From: DASQPA01 sp035644215
GTDB taxonomy: Bacteria > Acidobacteriota > Thermoanaerobaculia > Multivoradales > UBA5704
Direction: 5' to 3'
Length of the DNA stretch: 18,291 bases
Assembly: GCA_035644215.1 (NCBI GenBank)
Contig: DASQPA010000476.1
Coordinates: forward strand, 1-18,291
The translations under genes were made by a program, and so were the position numbers. Within the stretch, counting starts at the first letter, position 1. Every line of letters starts with the position of its first letter. The notes beneath the pieces were generated by a model that did no database searches, was not told the origin of the DNA, and worked only from the letters and a program-made list of their open reading frames with translations. Below are positions 8,601 through 17,900 of the stretch, in pieces.

Positions 8601-8947
8601 TCCGCGTGCCGCCGGGCACCGCCCTGGAGAAGCTCGTCGTCCAGCTCTGGGGGGAGGTGCTGGGCCGGGAGGAGCCGGGGATCGAGGACGACTTCTTCGC
8701 CTTGGGCGGCCAGTCGCTCGCCGGCGTACAGGTGGTCGCCTTCCTGCGCGACCTCCTGGGGTGCGACCTCTCCCTCGACCTCCTCTTCCGCGAGCCCACC
8801 GTGGCGCGCCTCCTGGCGGCGCTCTTCCCTAGCCCTCCGGCGCGGGCGCGGGCGGAGCGGATCGCCGAGCTCGCTCTCGATGCCGCGCTCGCCGAGCCGG
8901 CGCTGGCGGAAGTCGGGGCCGGCGCCTGGACCGAGGGTCCGGCGTGA
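5603..8947 (+). CDS. Non-ribosomal peptide synthetase, single module C-A-PCP
   Basis: The 1114-residue enzyme condenses and activates one amino acid. Condensation domain: about 5-440, with intact HHATFDG at 140-146 and a first motif LSPLQQAML. Adenylation domain: about 470-980, with RTYGEL near 496, YVIYTSGSTG at 616, FDAAVWE at 664, NDYGPTE at 752 and the catalytic Lys at 975 (ANGKVDR). Carrier protein: LGGQSL with the phosphopantetheine Ser at 1038. Read against GrsA positions, the specificity code is DAWFLGDVVK, one residue from the leucine code DAWFLGNVVK, so a leucine-like substrate is likely. Residues about 772-801 are an extra loop encoded by a palindromic repeat. The C domain looks unlike the other three in the window, so its donor may differ (an acyl starter or a D-residue). 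The ATG at 5603 has an in-frame TAG 39 nt upstream and no clear ribosome binding site. The stop overlaps the next NRPS start by GTGA. Confidence 0.96.
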   Translation: MPTELYRLSPLQQAMLQESVASPAGAWPGVWRWVWTLPQALDLAAFERAWGRVVERHPIFRTRLLWAGLAEPCQEVVPEARLPFESRSFLGLPRERWAERLASWLAEDLQRGLPLDQAPLLRVTAIRFAPDHHEIVVTLHHATFDGRTLLAFVPEVFAFYDAFCRGEELTLPAVRPYRLYVDWLEQQDRERARDFWRETLAGLGEPTPLAVDRAAAPPKVPDAPEDPDPLGQLSTWLPEAETAALAALARRNGLTLNTLLLAAWTLVLGRYSGRRDLLFGVVRTHRGALGDDPVILGPVMVSVPFRGRVEPAARLDRWLAGLRANWTALRTGDFLPLAEIRAESELPPEAPLYESLVLFETHELTARLRQNGGDWSGRSFRLVRRKGMPLSLYGYLERRLALKVIYDRDRFDRTTIERLLGHLTTALLAMPAGEEQSVSMLPLLGPAERHQLLVEWNDTALPGPPGLPGSPVHLRFAALARRAPEALAVADPAASRTYGELDREADRLARLLAARGVGPGSIVGVGLGRSWREVAALLAVLKAGAAYLPCDPELPAERLGAILADAGASLLVTDSALAPRLDPATPLLCLDRLEKEPPVPTVEPVAPSISPLAPAYVIYTSGSTGRPKGVVVSHQGLANLVDWHVQAFGVGPGDRASRIAGQGFDAAVWELWPYLATGAAVLHPDEETRLAPAGLRDWLVGEGVTIGFAPTPMAELLLDLDWPAGTALRLLLTGGDALRRRPPAGLPFELVNDYGPTEGSVVATSGRVAAGDPGSVGSCGPAPSGAPRSQSQVLGAQRSQDAPSLGRPVGNARVDLLSDEGEPVPIGARGEICLGGAGLAQGYLGRPGPTAENFVPDPFAGSGARRYRTGDLARRLPDGEVEFLGRRDFQVKVRGVRIEPGEIEAALAAHPAVQAAAVTVLEAEVRTLAAFVVARTGAALDEAELRGFLGRLLPRAMIPSLVFPLAALPLTANGKVDRRALAALALSATATTAASPRGHVRVPPGTALEKLVVQLWGEVLGREEPGIEDDFFALGGQSLAGVQVVAFLRDLLGCDLSLDLLFREPTVARLLAALFPSPPARARAERIAELALDAALAEPALAEVGAGAWTEGPA
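7918..8004 (+). repeat. In-frame palindromic element, copy 1 (inside A domain of module 1)
   Basis: The inverted arms are 7918-7936 and 7985-8004, with one mismatch and one extra base. They enclose a core (7934-7987) that itself folds: cctgcg pairs with cgcagg, and ggcctgc with gcgcagcc. The core matches copy 2 at 53 of 54 positions. It is translated as SCGPAPSGAPRSQSQVLG and lies between the NDYGPTE motif and the GRPVGN segment, a variable surface loop. The A domain of module 2 goes directly from ATTGTVAPQEENP to ALGRPIGN without it. Confidence 0.85.
8933..8946 (+). promoter_or_regulatory. Ribosome binding site and overlapping GTG start of the second NRPS gene
   Basis: GAGGG at 8933-8937 stands 6 nt before GTG at 8944. 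The GTG overlaps the TGA of the first NRPS gene (GTGA). The encoded start, LLGLTPGRLAALKAKLAEEG, resembles the short helix often found before C domains. This favours GTG 8944 over the later in-frame ATG at 9040. The overlap implies coupled translation of the two synthetases. Confidence 0.7.
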
Positions 8948-11900
8948 GCCGAGGGCGCGGGCTCCTCGGCCTCACTCCCGGCCGGCTGGCGGCGCTCAAG
9001 GCAAAACTGGCCGAGGAGGGACTGGCGGACGGCGGCGGGATGGACACCGCGGCGATCTCGCCGATCCCGCCGATCCCGCCCGGCGCTCCGGCGCCGCTCT
9101 CCTTCGCCCAGGAGAGCTTCTGGTTCATCGAGCAGCTCCAGCCCGGAAGCGGCCTCTACAACGTCGCCTTCGCCTGGCACTTAGAGGGGCCGCTCGACGT
9201 CGCGGCGCTGCGGACCGCCCTGGCCGAGCTGGTCCGGCGGCACGAGGTGCTCCGCATGCGGGTCGAGGTCCAGGGCGGCCAGCCGGTCCAGGGAGTGCGT
9301 CCGGACCGACCCGCGACTCTCCCCGTCGTCGACCTCTCGCGCCTCGAACGCCGCCAGGACCTTCTCCTGCACCTCGCCGGCGTCGAGGCCCGCCGCCCGT
9401 TCGACCTCCATCGCGGCCCCCTCCATCGCGCCGCGCTCGTTGAGCTCGGCGGGGAGCGGGCCGCCTTCCTCCTTTTCTTCCATCACATGGTGGTCGACCG
9501 CGGCTCGATGGAGGTCTTCTGCCGCGAGCTGGGGGAGGTCTATGCGGCGGTGCGGCAGGGGAGGGCCGTGCCGCTTGCCCCACCGCGGCGCCAGTATTCC
9601 GACTTCGCCGCCTGGCAGCGCCGGGAGCTCGCCGAGGGGAGCCCCGAGCGGGAGCGTCATCTGAGCTTCTGGCGCGCCGCGCTCGCCGGCCGGCCGGAGG
9701 AGCTGGCGCTCCCCACCGACCATCCACGGCCCGCCCGGCCCGCCTTCCACCTGGGCTCGCTTCCCATCGCCCTGCCGGAAGCGGAGACTGAGCGCCTGCG
9801 CGCCCTCGCCCGCCGGCGGGGGGCGACCCTCTTCATGACCGGGCTCGCGGTCTTCGGCGCCTGGCTCTCCCGGCTCGCCGCGGTCGACGACCTGCTGGTC
9901 GGCGTGCCCTCCTCCCACCGCCAGCGCCAGGAGCTGCAGGGCGTCCTGGGTCCTTTCGTCGATCTCCTCGTCCTGCGGGTCACCGCCGGAGGAGACGCCT
10001 CCGACCTCTCCGACCTCTCCGGCTGGGTCGACCAGGTCCGTGACCGGGCGCTCGCCGCCTATGCTCACCAGGAGCTGCCGTTCGAGGCGCTGGTCCGCGA
10101 GTTGGCGCCGCACCGCCGGGCCGACCGCAACCCGCTCTGCCAGGTCTCCTTCAGCCTCGATCCGGACGAGCTGGGGAGCGGAATAAGGTTTCCCGGCCTG
10201 CGCTCGCGCCTCGAGACCCTCCAGCTCTCGCCTTTTCAGTTCGACCTCGTCCTGCGGCTCTACGACGGCGCTTCCGGTCTCTCCGGGTTCCTCAACTTCC
10301 AGCGCGAGCTGTTCGACGCCACCACCGCCCGGCGCTGGCGGCGCCAGCTTGGGGCGTTCTTCGCCGCGGTGGCGGCCGATCCTGGCGCGCCCCTCGCGGC
10401 TCTCCCGCTCCTCGATCCGGCCGAGCGCCACCAGCTCGCCGTCGAGTGGAACGACACCGCGGTCGACCTGCCGGCCGCGCCCCTCGTCCACCGCCGGGTG
10501 GCGGCGCAGGCCGCGGCCACGCCGGACGCCGTCGCCGTCGTCGCGGACGCCGCCGAGGACGCCGCCGCCCTCTCCTATGGCGAGCTCGCCCGGCGGGCCG
10601 GGCGTCTCCGTCTCCGGCTGGCACGGGCGCTCGCCGGGACCGCCGAGCCGCGGGTGGGGCTCGTTCTCGATCGTTCGCCGGAGATGGTCGTCGCCATGCT
10701 CGCCGTCCTCGCCGCGGGCGGCGCCTACGTCCCGGTCGATCCGCACGCGCCACCGGAGCGGATCGATCTCCTGCTGCGGCAGTCCGGCGCCGCGGCCGTC
10801 TTGACGGGAGACGATCTCCGCGAAATTCGCGAAAACGGCGATCCACCGCCGGAGGCGATCGTCCTCCCCGGCCAGCTGGCCTACGTCATCCACACTTCGG
10901 GCTCGACGGGGACGCCCAAGGGAGTGGGGGCGCGCCACGACGCGCTCGGGAACGTCGCCCTCTGGCACGTGCGGCGCTACGACATCGGTCCGGACGATCG
11001 GGTCACCCACCTCGCGAGCCCCACCTTCGACGCCGCGGCAGCCGAGATCTGGCCGACTCTCCTCGCCGGCGCCTGTCTGGTCCTGCCACCTTCCGAAGTG
11101 GTGGCCTCGCCCCCCGCCCTGGCGAGCTACCTTGCCAGCCGCCAGGTCACCCTCTCCTGCCTGCCCACCCCGCTCGCCGAGGCGGTCCTCGCCGAGCCGG
11201 TGCCTCCGGGCACGGTGCTCCGCGCCCTGCTGACCGGCGGCGAGGCCCTGCGCGGTCGCCCGCCCGCGGCCGTCCCCTACCCGGTCGTCAACCACTACGG
11301 CCCCACCGAGGGGACGGTCGACGCGACCACCGGTACGGTGGCGCCCCAGGAAGAGAACCCGCGCCTCCCGGCGCTCGGCCGGCCGATCGGGAACGTCCGG
11401 GTGTACGTCCTCGACCGCCGCCTGGAGCCGGTGCCGATCGGCGTTCCGGGGGAGCTGTGGATCGGCGGCGCCGGTTTGGCGCGTGGCTATCTCGACCGCC
11501 CGGAGGCGACGGCGGCGAGCTTCCGGCCCGACCCCTGGGGGCGCTCCGGGCAGGGCGAACGCCTCTACCGCACCGGCGACCGGGCGCTTCTCCGGGCCGA
11601 CGGCGAGGTCGAGTTCCTCGGCCGGCTCGACCGCCAGGTGAAGATCCGCGGCTTCCGCATCGAGCCGGGGGAGGTGCAGGCCATCCTCGGCCGCCATCCG
11701 GAGGTGGGGGAGAGCTTCGTCACCACCCGGCCGGACGCCCAGGGCGAGCTGCAGCTCGCCGCCTTCGTCGTGCCGCGCCCGGGGCGGAGCCCGAGCCCGG
11801 GCTCCCTGCGCGACTTCGTCGCCGCCCGCCTCCCCCGGCACCTGGTCCCCGCCGCCTTCACCGTGCTCGCCGCGCTCCCCCTGACCCCCCAGGGCAAGGT

Positions 11901-14900
11901 CGGGCTCGCCGCCCTCCCCGCGCCGCAGCTCGCGACCGCCGGGGCCGTCCCGCCGCAGAGCCCGGTCGAGCAGGTCGTGGCGGAGATCTGGGAGGAGCTC
12001 CTGGGCCGCACGGCGGTGGGGCGCGACGACGACTTCTTCGCCCTGGGCGGCCATTCCCTGCTCGCCACCCGGGTGCTGGCGCGGCTGCGGCAGCTCTTCG
12101 GGGTCGAGGTCGGCCTGCGTGCCCTCTTCGAGTCGCCCACGGTGGCCGAGCTGGCGCGCGCGGTCGAGCGGGCGCGGGAGACCGCGGCGGGGCCGCCGCC
12201 CCCCCTCGTCCCCGTCCCGCGCGGCCCGCGCCTCCCAGAGATGGAGCTGCCGCTCTCGCATGCCCAACAGCGGCTCTGGTTCCTCGACCGCCTGGAGCCC
12301 GGCTCGACGGTCTACAACCTGCCGGTCGCCTATCGGCTGCTCGGCCGCTGGGAGCCGCGCTTCCTGGCGGCGGCCCTCGCCGCGGTGGTCGAGCGCCAGG
12401 AGTCGCTGCGCACCACTTTCCCCGCCGGCTCGTCCGGCCCGGTGCAGGCGATTGCCCCCGCCGGCCGGGGCTCCGTTCGGTCCTGCGGGCCTGCTCCTTC
12501 GGGCGCTTCGCGCAGCCAGTCGCAGGTCCTCGGAACCGAACGGAGCCCCGGCCGGCCCCCCACCCTGCCCGTCGTCGACCTTGCCGCCCTGTCGGCCGGC
12601 CGTCGTCGGGCCGCGGCCCTCGCGTTGACGAACGCCGAGGCCCGGCGGCCGTTCGACCTGGCGGCGGGGCCGCTCTTCCGGCCGCTCCTTCTCCGTCTCT
12701 CGGCCGAGGAGCAGGTCCTCCTCCTCGCCCTCCACCACGCCGTCGCGGACGGCTGGTCGATCGGCATTCTGCTCCACGAGCTTGCCGTGCTCTACGGGGT
12801 GGCGGCCGGCGGCCGGCCGGCGCCGCTCCCGGCGCTTCCCGTGCAGTATGTCGACTTCGCCGTCTGGCAGAACGCCTGGCTCGCCGGCCCGGGGCTCGAC
12901 CGCTCGCTCGACGCCTGGCGCGAGCGCCTGGCGGGGGCGCCTGCGGTCCTCGATCTGCCCACCGACCGGCCGCGGCCGGTGGTGCGGGGAAACCGTGGCG
13001 GCCTGGTGCCGGTCACCCTGGACGCCGGCCTCACCCAGGACCTCCGGGCGCTCGGCCGGCGTGCCGGCACGCCGCTGTTCCTTACCGTGCTGGCCGGCTT
13101 CCAGGCGCTCCTCCAGCGCCTCAGCGGGCAGAGCGACCTCGTCGTCGGTATCCCCGAGGCCGGGCGCGGCAGGGTGGAGATCGAAAACCTGATCGGCTTC
13201 TTCGTCAACGCCCTGGCCCTGCGCACCGACCTGGCGGGCGACCCGGTCGTCGATGCGCTGCTCCGCCGGGTCCGCGAATCAGCCCTCCACGCCTACGCGC
13301 ACGCCGAGGTGCCGTTCGACCGCGTGGTCGAGGCGCTCGCCCCCGAACGCCGGCTCGACCGCTCGCCGCTCTTCCAGGTCTCCTTCACCTTGGACGCCGC
13401 GACCGCGCTCCCGCGCCTCCCCGATCCGGCCGCCCCGGCCGCCCCGGCCGACCCGACAAAAGCGCTCTCGATGGAAGCCCTGCCGCTCGCCATCGGCTCG
13501 GCCAAGTTCGACCTGACGCTCGCGCTGGTCGAGCCGGCCGCCGAAATCGCGGGGATGGGCGGCCGACTGGAGTACGACCGCGACCTCTTCGACGCCGCCA
13601 CCGCCGAGCGCCTGGTCCGCCACCTGGCGATCCTGCTCCGCGGCGCGGTCGCCGAGCCCGGCGCCCGGCTCTCCGCGCTGCCCCTTCTCTCCGCCGCCGA
13701 GCAGCACCAGCTGCTCGTCACCTGGAACCTGCCGGCGACCGGGTCGACCGCCTTCCCGCGCGAGACCCCGCTCCACCAGCTCTTCGCGGGGCAGGCCCGG
13801 CAGCGGCCCGAGGCCACGGCGGTGGTCGACGCGGGACGGCACCTCTCCTACGGCGCGCTCGCCGCCCGCTCGTCGGCGCTCGCCCGGCGCCTGCGGGCGG
13901 CGGGGGTCGGCCCCGACGTCCCGGTCGCCCTCTGTCTCGAACGCTCGCCCGAGCTGATCCTCGCGATCCTCGCCGTCCTCCAGGCCGGCGGCGCCTACCT
14001 GCCGCTCGACCCCGCCTACCCGCGCGAGCGGCTCGCCTTCCTGCTCGCCGACAGCGGCGCGCCGGTGGCGGTCACCACGGCGTCCCTGGCGGCGGTCCTC
14101 CCGGCGGCCGGCCTCCTCCGTCGGCTCCTTCTGGAGGAGGATGAATCGACCCCGGAAGCCCCGGGAGCCCCGGATCTGCCAGAGGTCGTGGCGACCGGCG
14201 ATGCGCTCGCCTACATCCTCTATACCTCGGGCTCGACCGGCCAGCCCAAGGGAGTCGCGGTGCCGCACCGCGGAGTGGTCGGTCGGGTGATCGGCACCGA
14301 CTACCTGCGGTTCGCTCCCGGCGACCGGATGGCCCAGGCGGCCAATCCCGTCTTCGACATCGCGACCCTGGAGATCTGGGGGCCGCTCGCGACCGGCGGC
14401 ACCCTGGTCCTCCTCGGGCCGGAGATCGTCGCCCGGCCGGCCGCCCTCGCCGCCGCCCTCCGCGCCGAGGCGATCGACACCCTCATCCTCGCCACCGCCC
14501 TCGTCCACCAGACGGCGCGCGAGCTGCCGGACGCCTTCGCGCCCCTCGACACCCTGATCGTGGGCGGCGAGGCGCTCGACCCGGGGACGGTGCGGCGCCT
14601 GCTCGCGGCCGGCCCGCCACGGCGGCTGGTGAACGGCTACGGGCCGACCGAGAGCACGGCCATCAGCACCTGGTTCGAGATCGCGGGAGTCCCGGTGGGC
14701 GCCTCCACCCTGCCCATCGGCCGGCCGGTCGCCCAGACCCGCGTCTTCGTCTGCGATGCCGCGCTCTGCCCGGTGCCGGTGGGGGTCGCCGGCCAGCTCT
14801 ACCTGGGCGGCGACGGGCTGGCGCGGGGCTACTGGCGGCAGCCGGAGCGGACCGCCGAGCGCTTCGTCCCCGATCCCTTCGCGGCGCTCCAGGGGGGACG

Positions 14901-17900
14901 ACCGGGCGGCCGGCTCTATGCCACCGGCGACCGCGTGCGCTGGTGCGCCGACGGCGTCCTCGAGTTCCTCGGCCGGCTCGACGGCCAGGTCAAGATTCGC
15001 GGCTTCCGCATCGAGCCGGGGGAGATCGAGGCGGTCCTGGCCGCCCACCCGGCGGTCGAGCAGGCGGTGGTGGTGGCCCGGGAGACCCCGGAGATCCTGG
15101 GCGGCGAGCGCCGCCTGGTGGCCTACCTGGTGCCGGCGCCGGGCGTCGCGCCCGGCGTTTCCGGCGTCGTCGCCGTCGCCGACGTCGCCGAGCTGCGCCG
15201 CTTCCTCGCCGAGCGCCTCCCGGCCCACCTGGTGCCGGCGCATTTCGTCCCCCTGGAGGCGTTCCCCCTGACCGCCACCGGCAAGGTCGACCGCCGCGCC
15301 CTCCCCGACCCCGACCCGCACGCCGCGCCGGCCGATCCCGCGGCGGGCCATGTCGCGCCGCGGACGCCGCTCGAAGAGGAGGTGGCGGCGATCTGGCGGG
15401 AGGTGCTCGGGGTCTCCCGGGTCGGCATCCACGACAGCTTCTGGGAGCTGGGCGGCCACTCCCTCCTCGCCACCCGCATCCTGGCGCGCCTGGAAGCGGC
15501 GCTGGGGGTCGCTCTCCCCCTCCAGACCCTCTTCCTGGACCCCACCCTCGTCGGTTTGACCAACGCCCTCGGCGAGCGTCTGTTGGCCCTTGCCGGAGAA
15601 GAGAACGGGGAAGAGAACGGGCAGGAGACCGGGGAGACGCCGCCGGCCGAGCCCCTGCCGCGACTGCCGCAGATACCGCGGGCGCCGCGCGGGGAGGGAG
15701 TGGAGCTGCCGGCCTCCTTCGGCCAGCAACGGCTGTGGTTCCTCGACCGGCTGCAACCCGGCTCGGCGGTCTACAACCTGCCGGTGGCCTGGCAGCTGCT
15801 CGGCCCCTGGGAGCCCGGGTTGCTGGCGGCGAGCCTGGGCGAGATCGTCCGGCGGCACGAGGCGCTGCGCACCACCTTCGTGGAGTCGCCGCGCGGCCCG
15901 CTGCAGAGGATCGCGCCGGCCGGTCCGGCCCTCGGCCAGGTCGACCTGAGCGGCCTCCCCGTCTCCGCGCGCCGGGCCGCGGCGCTCCGCTGGGTGGAAA
16001 GCGAGGCGCAGCGGCCGTTCGACCTGGCGCGCGGACCGCTCCTCCGGCTCCTGCTGCTGCGGCTCTCGGGTGAGGAGCAGATCCTCTTCCTCGCCCTGCA
16101 TCACATCGTCGCGGACGGCTGGTCGCTGGACGTTCTGCGGCGCGAGCTCCGGGCGCTCTACCGTGCCTCGCCGCTCCCCGAGCTGCCGGTCCAGTACGCC
16201 GACTTCGCGATCTGGCAGCAGGGCTGGCTCGCCGGCCCGCTCCTCGCCGGCCAGCTCGCCTACTGGCGCGACCGCCTGGCCGGGGCGCCGCTGGCGCTCG
16301 ACCTGCCGACCGATCGGCCGCACCCGCCGGTCGAGGGCTTCCGCGGCGGGGCGGAACGGGTGCGCCTCGAGGCGGAGGTCTCGCGGGACCTGGCCGCGCT
16401 CGGCCGCCGCCGGCAGGCGCCGCTGTTCATGGTCCTCCTCGCCGGATGGCAGGCCCTCCTCGGCCGCTACACGGGGCAGGAGGACCTGCTGGTGGGGGTG
16501 CCCACGGCGGGGCGTTCCTGGGTCGAGCTCGAAGATCTCGTCGGCTTTTTCGTCAACCTGCTCGTCCTGCGCACCGACCTCGCCGGCGACCCACCCTTCG
16601 CCGCGCTCCTGGGCCGGGTGCGCGACTCGGCCCTCGGCGCCTACGAGCACGCCGACCTCCCCCTGGAACGGCTGGTCGAGGAGCTGCAACCGGAACGCAG
16701 CCTCCGCCGCTCGCCGCTCTTCCAGGTCGTCTTTACCCTGCAGACGGCGCCCGTCACGCTCCCGCCGCCGCTGCCGGGTGATCTGCGGCTCGCCGATCTG
16801 CCGTTGGCGAGCGGGACGGCGAAGTTCGACCTGACGCTGACGCTCGCCGAGTCGGCCGCGGGGCTCTCTGGCGAGATCTACTACCGCCGCGACCTCTTCG
16901 ACGCCACTACGGTGCAGCGGATGGCCGGCCATCTGGAGAGACTGCTCTCCGGCATCGCGCAAGACCCCGAGCGGCGGCTCTCCGAGTTGCCACTCCTCTC
17001 CGCGGGAGAGGAGGCGCAGGCGCTCTGGGAAGGGAGCGACGCGGAGCGGTGGGAGCCTTCGGGACCGGCTCTCCTCGTCCACGAGAGAGTCGCCGAACAG
17101 GCGCGCCGGCAACCCGATGCCGTGGCGGTCGCCGCCGGCCCGGCGCGGCTGACCTACGGCGAGCTGGCGGCGCGGGCCGCCCGGCTGGCCCGCCATCTGC
17201 GGCGGCGGGGGGTCGGTCCCGAGTCGCGCGTCGCGATCTGCGCCGAGGGGATCGAGCGGGTGATCGCCATGCTCGGCGTGCTCCAGGCCGGGGGCGCCTT
17301 CGTCCCCCTCGACCCGGCGCACCCGGCGGAGCGGCGGGCCGCCCTGGTGGCCGCGGCCGGCGCGACGGTGGTCCTCCGCGACCGCGATGTCGCCGACCTG
17401 GCCGCTCTCCCGGGAGACCCGCCGCCGGCCGGCCGTCTCGTCCCCGAGAGCCTCGCCTACGTGGTCTTCACCTCGGGGTCGACGGGCGAGCCCAAGGGGG
17501 TCGCGGTCCCCCATGCCGGGCTCCGGAACCTCGTGCGCTGGTACGAGGAGGACCTCGCCCTGACCCCCGCGGACCATGGCACGGCGGTGGCGAGCCCGGC
17601 CTTCGACGCCGCGGTGTGGGAGGTCTGGCCGCTCCTCGCGGCCGGCGGCTGCCTCCACTTCGCGGACGCGGAGGCGCGGCTCTCGCCGCACCGCCTGGCG
17701 CGCTGGTGGGTGGAGGAGGGGATCACCGTCAGCTTCCTGCCCACCCCGCTCGCCGAGCCACTCCTCGCAGCAGGGTTCCCCCCGGGGACCCGGCCCGCCC
17801 TGCGCCGGCTGAGCGTCGGCGGCGACCGGCTGCGCCGCCGGCCCCACCCGGACCTCGGCTTCACACTGGTCAATGCCTACGGCCCGTCGGAGTACAGCGT

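Noticed and set aside
9181..12777. Antisense open frame of 1198 codons opposite the second NRPS
   Set aside because: Its translation is Arg/Gly/Glu/Ala-rich with no domain and mirrors the codon pattern of the NRPS on the other strand. Such frames are expected at this GC content. The same holds for 13279-17847 (minus), 10446-14144 (plus) and 1701-3923 (plus).
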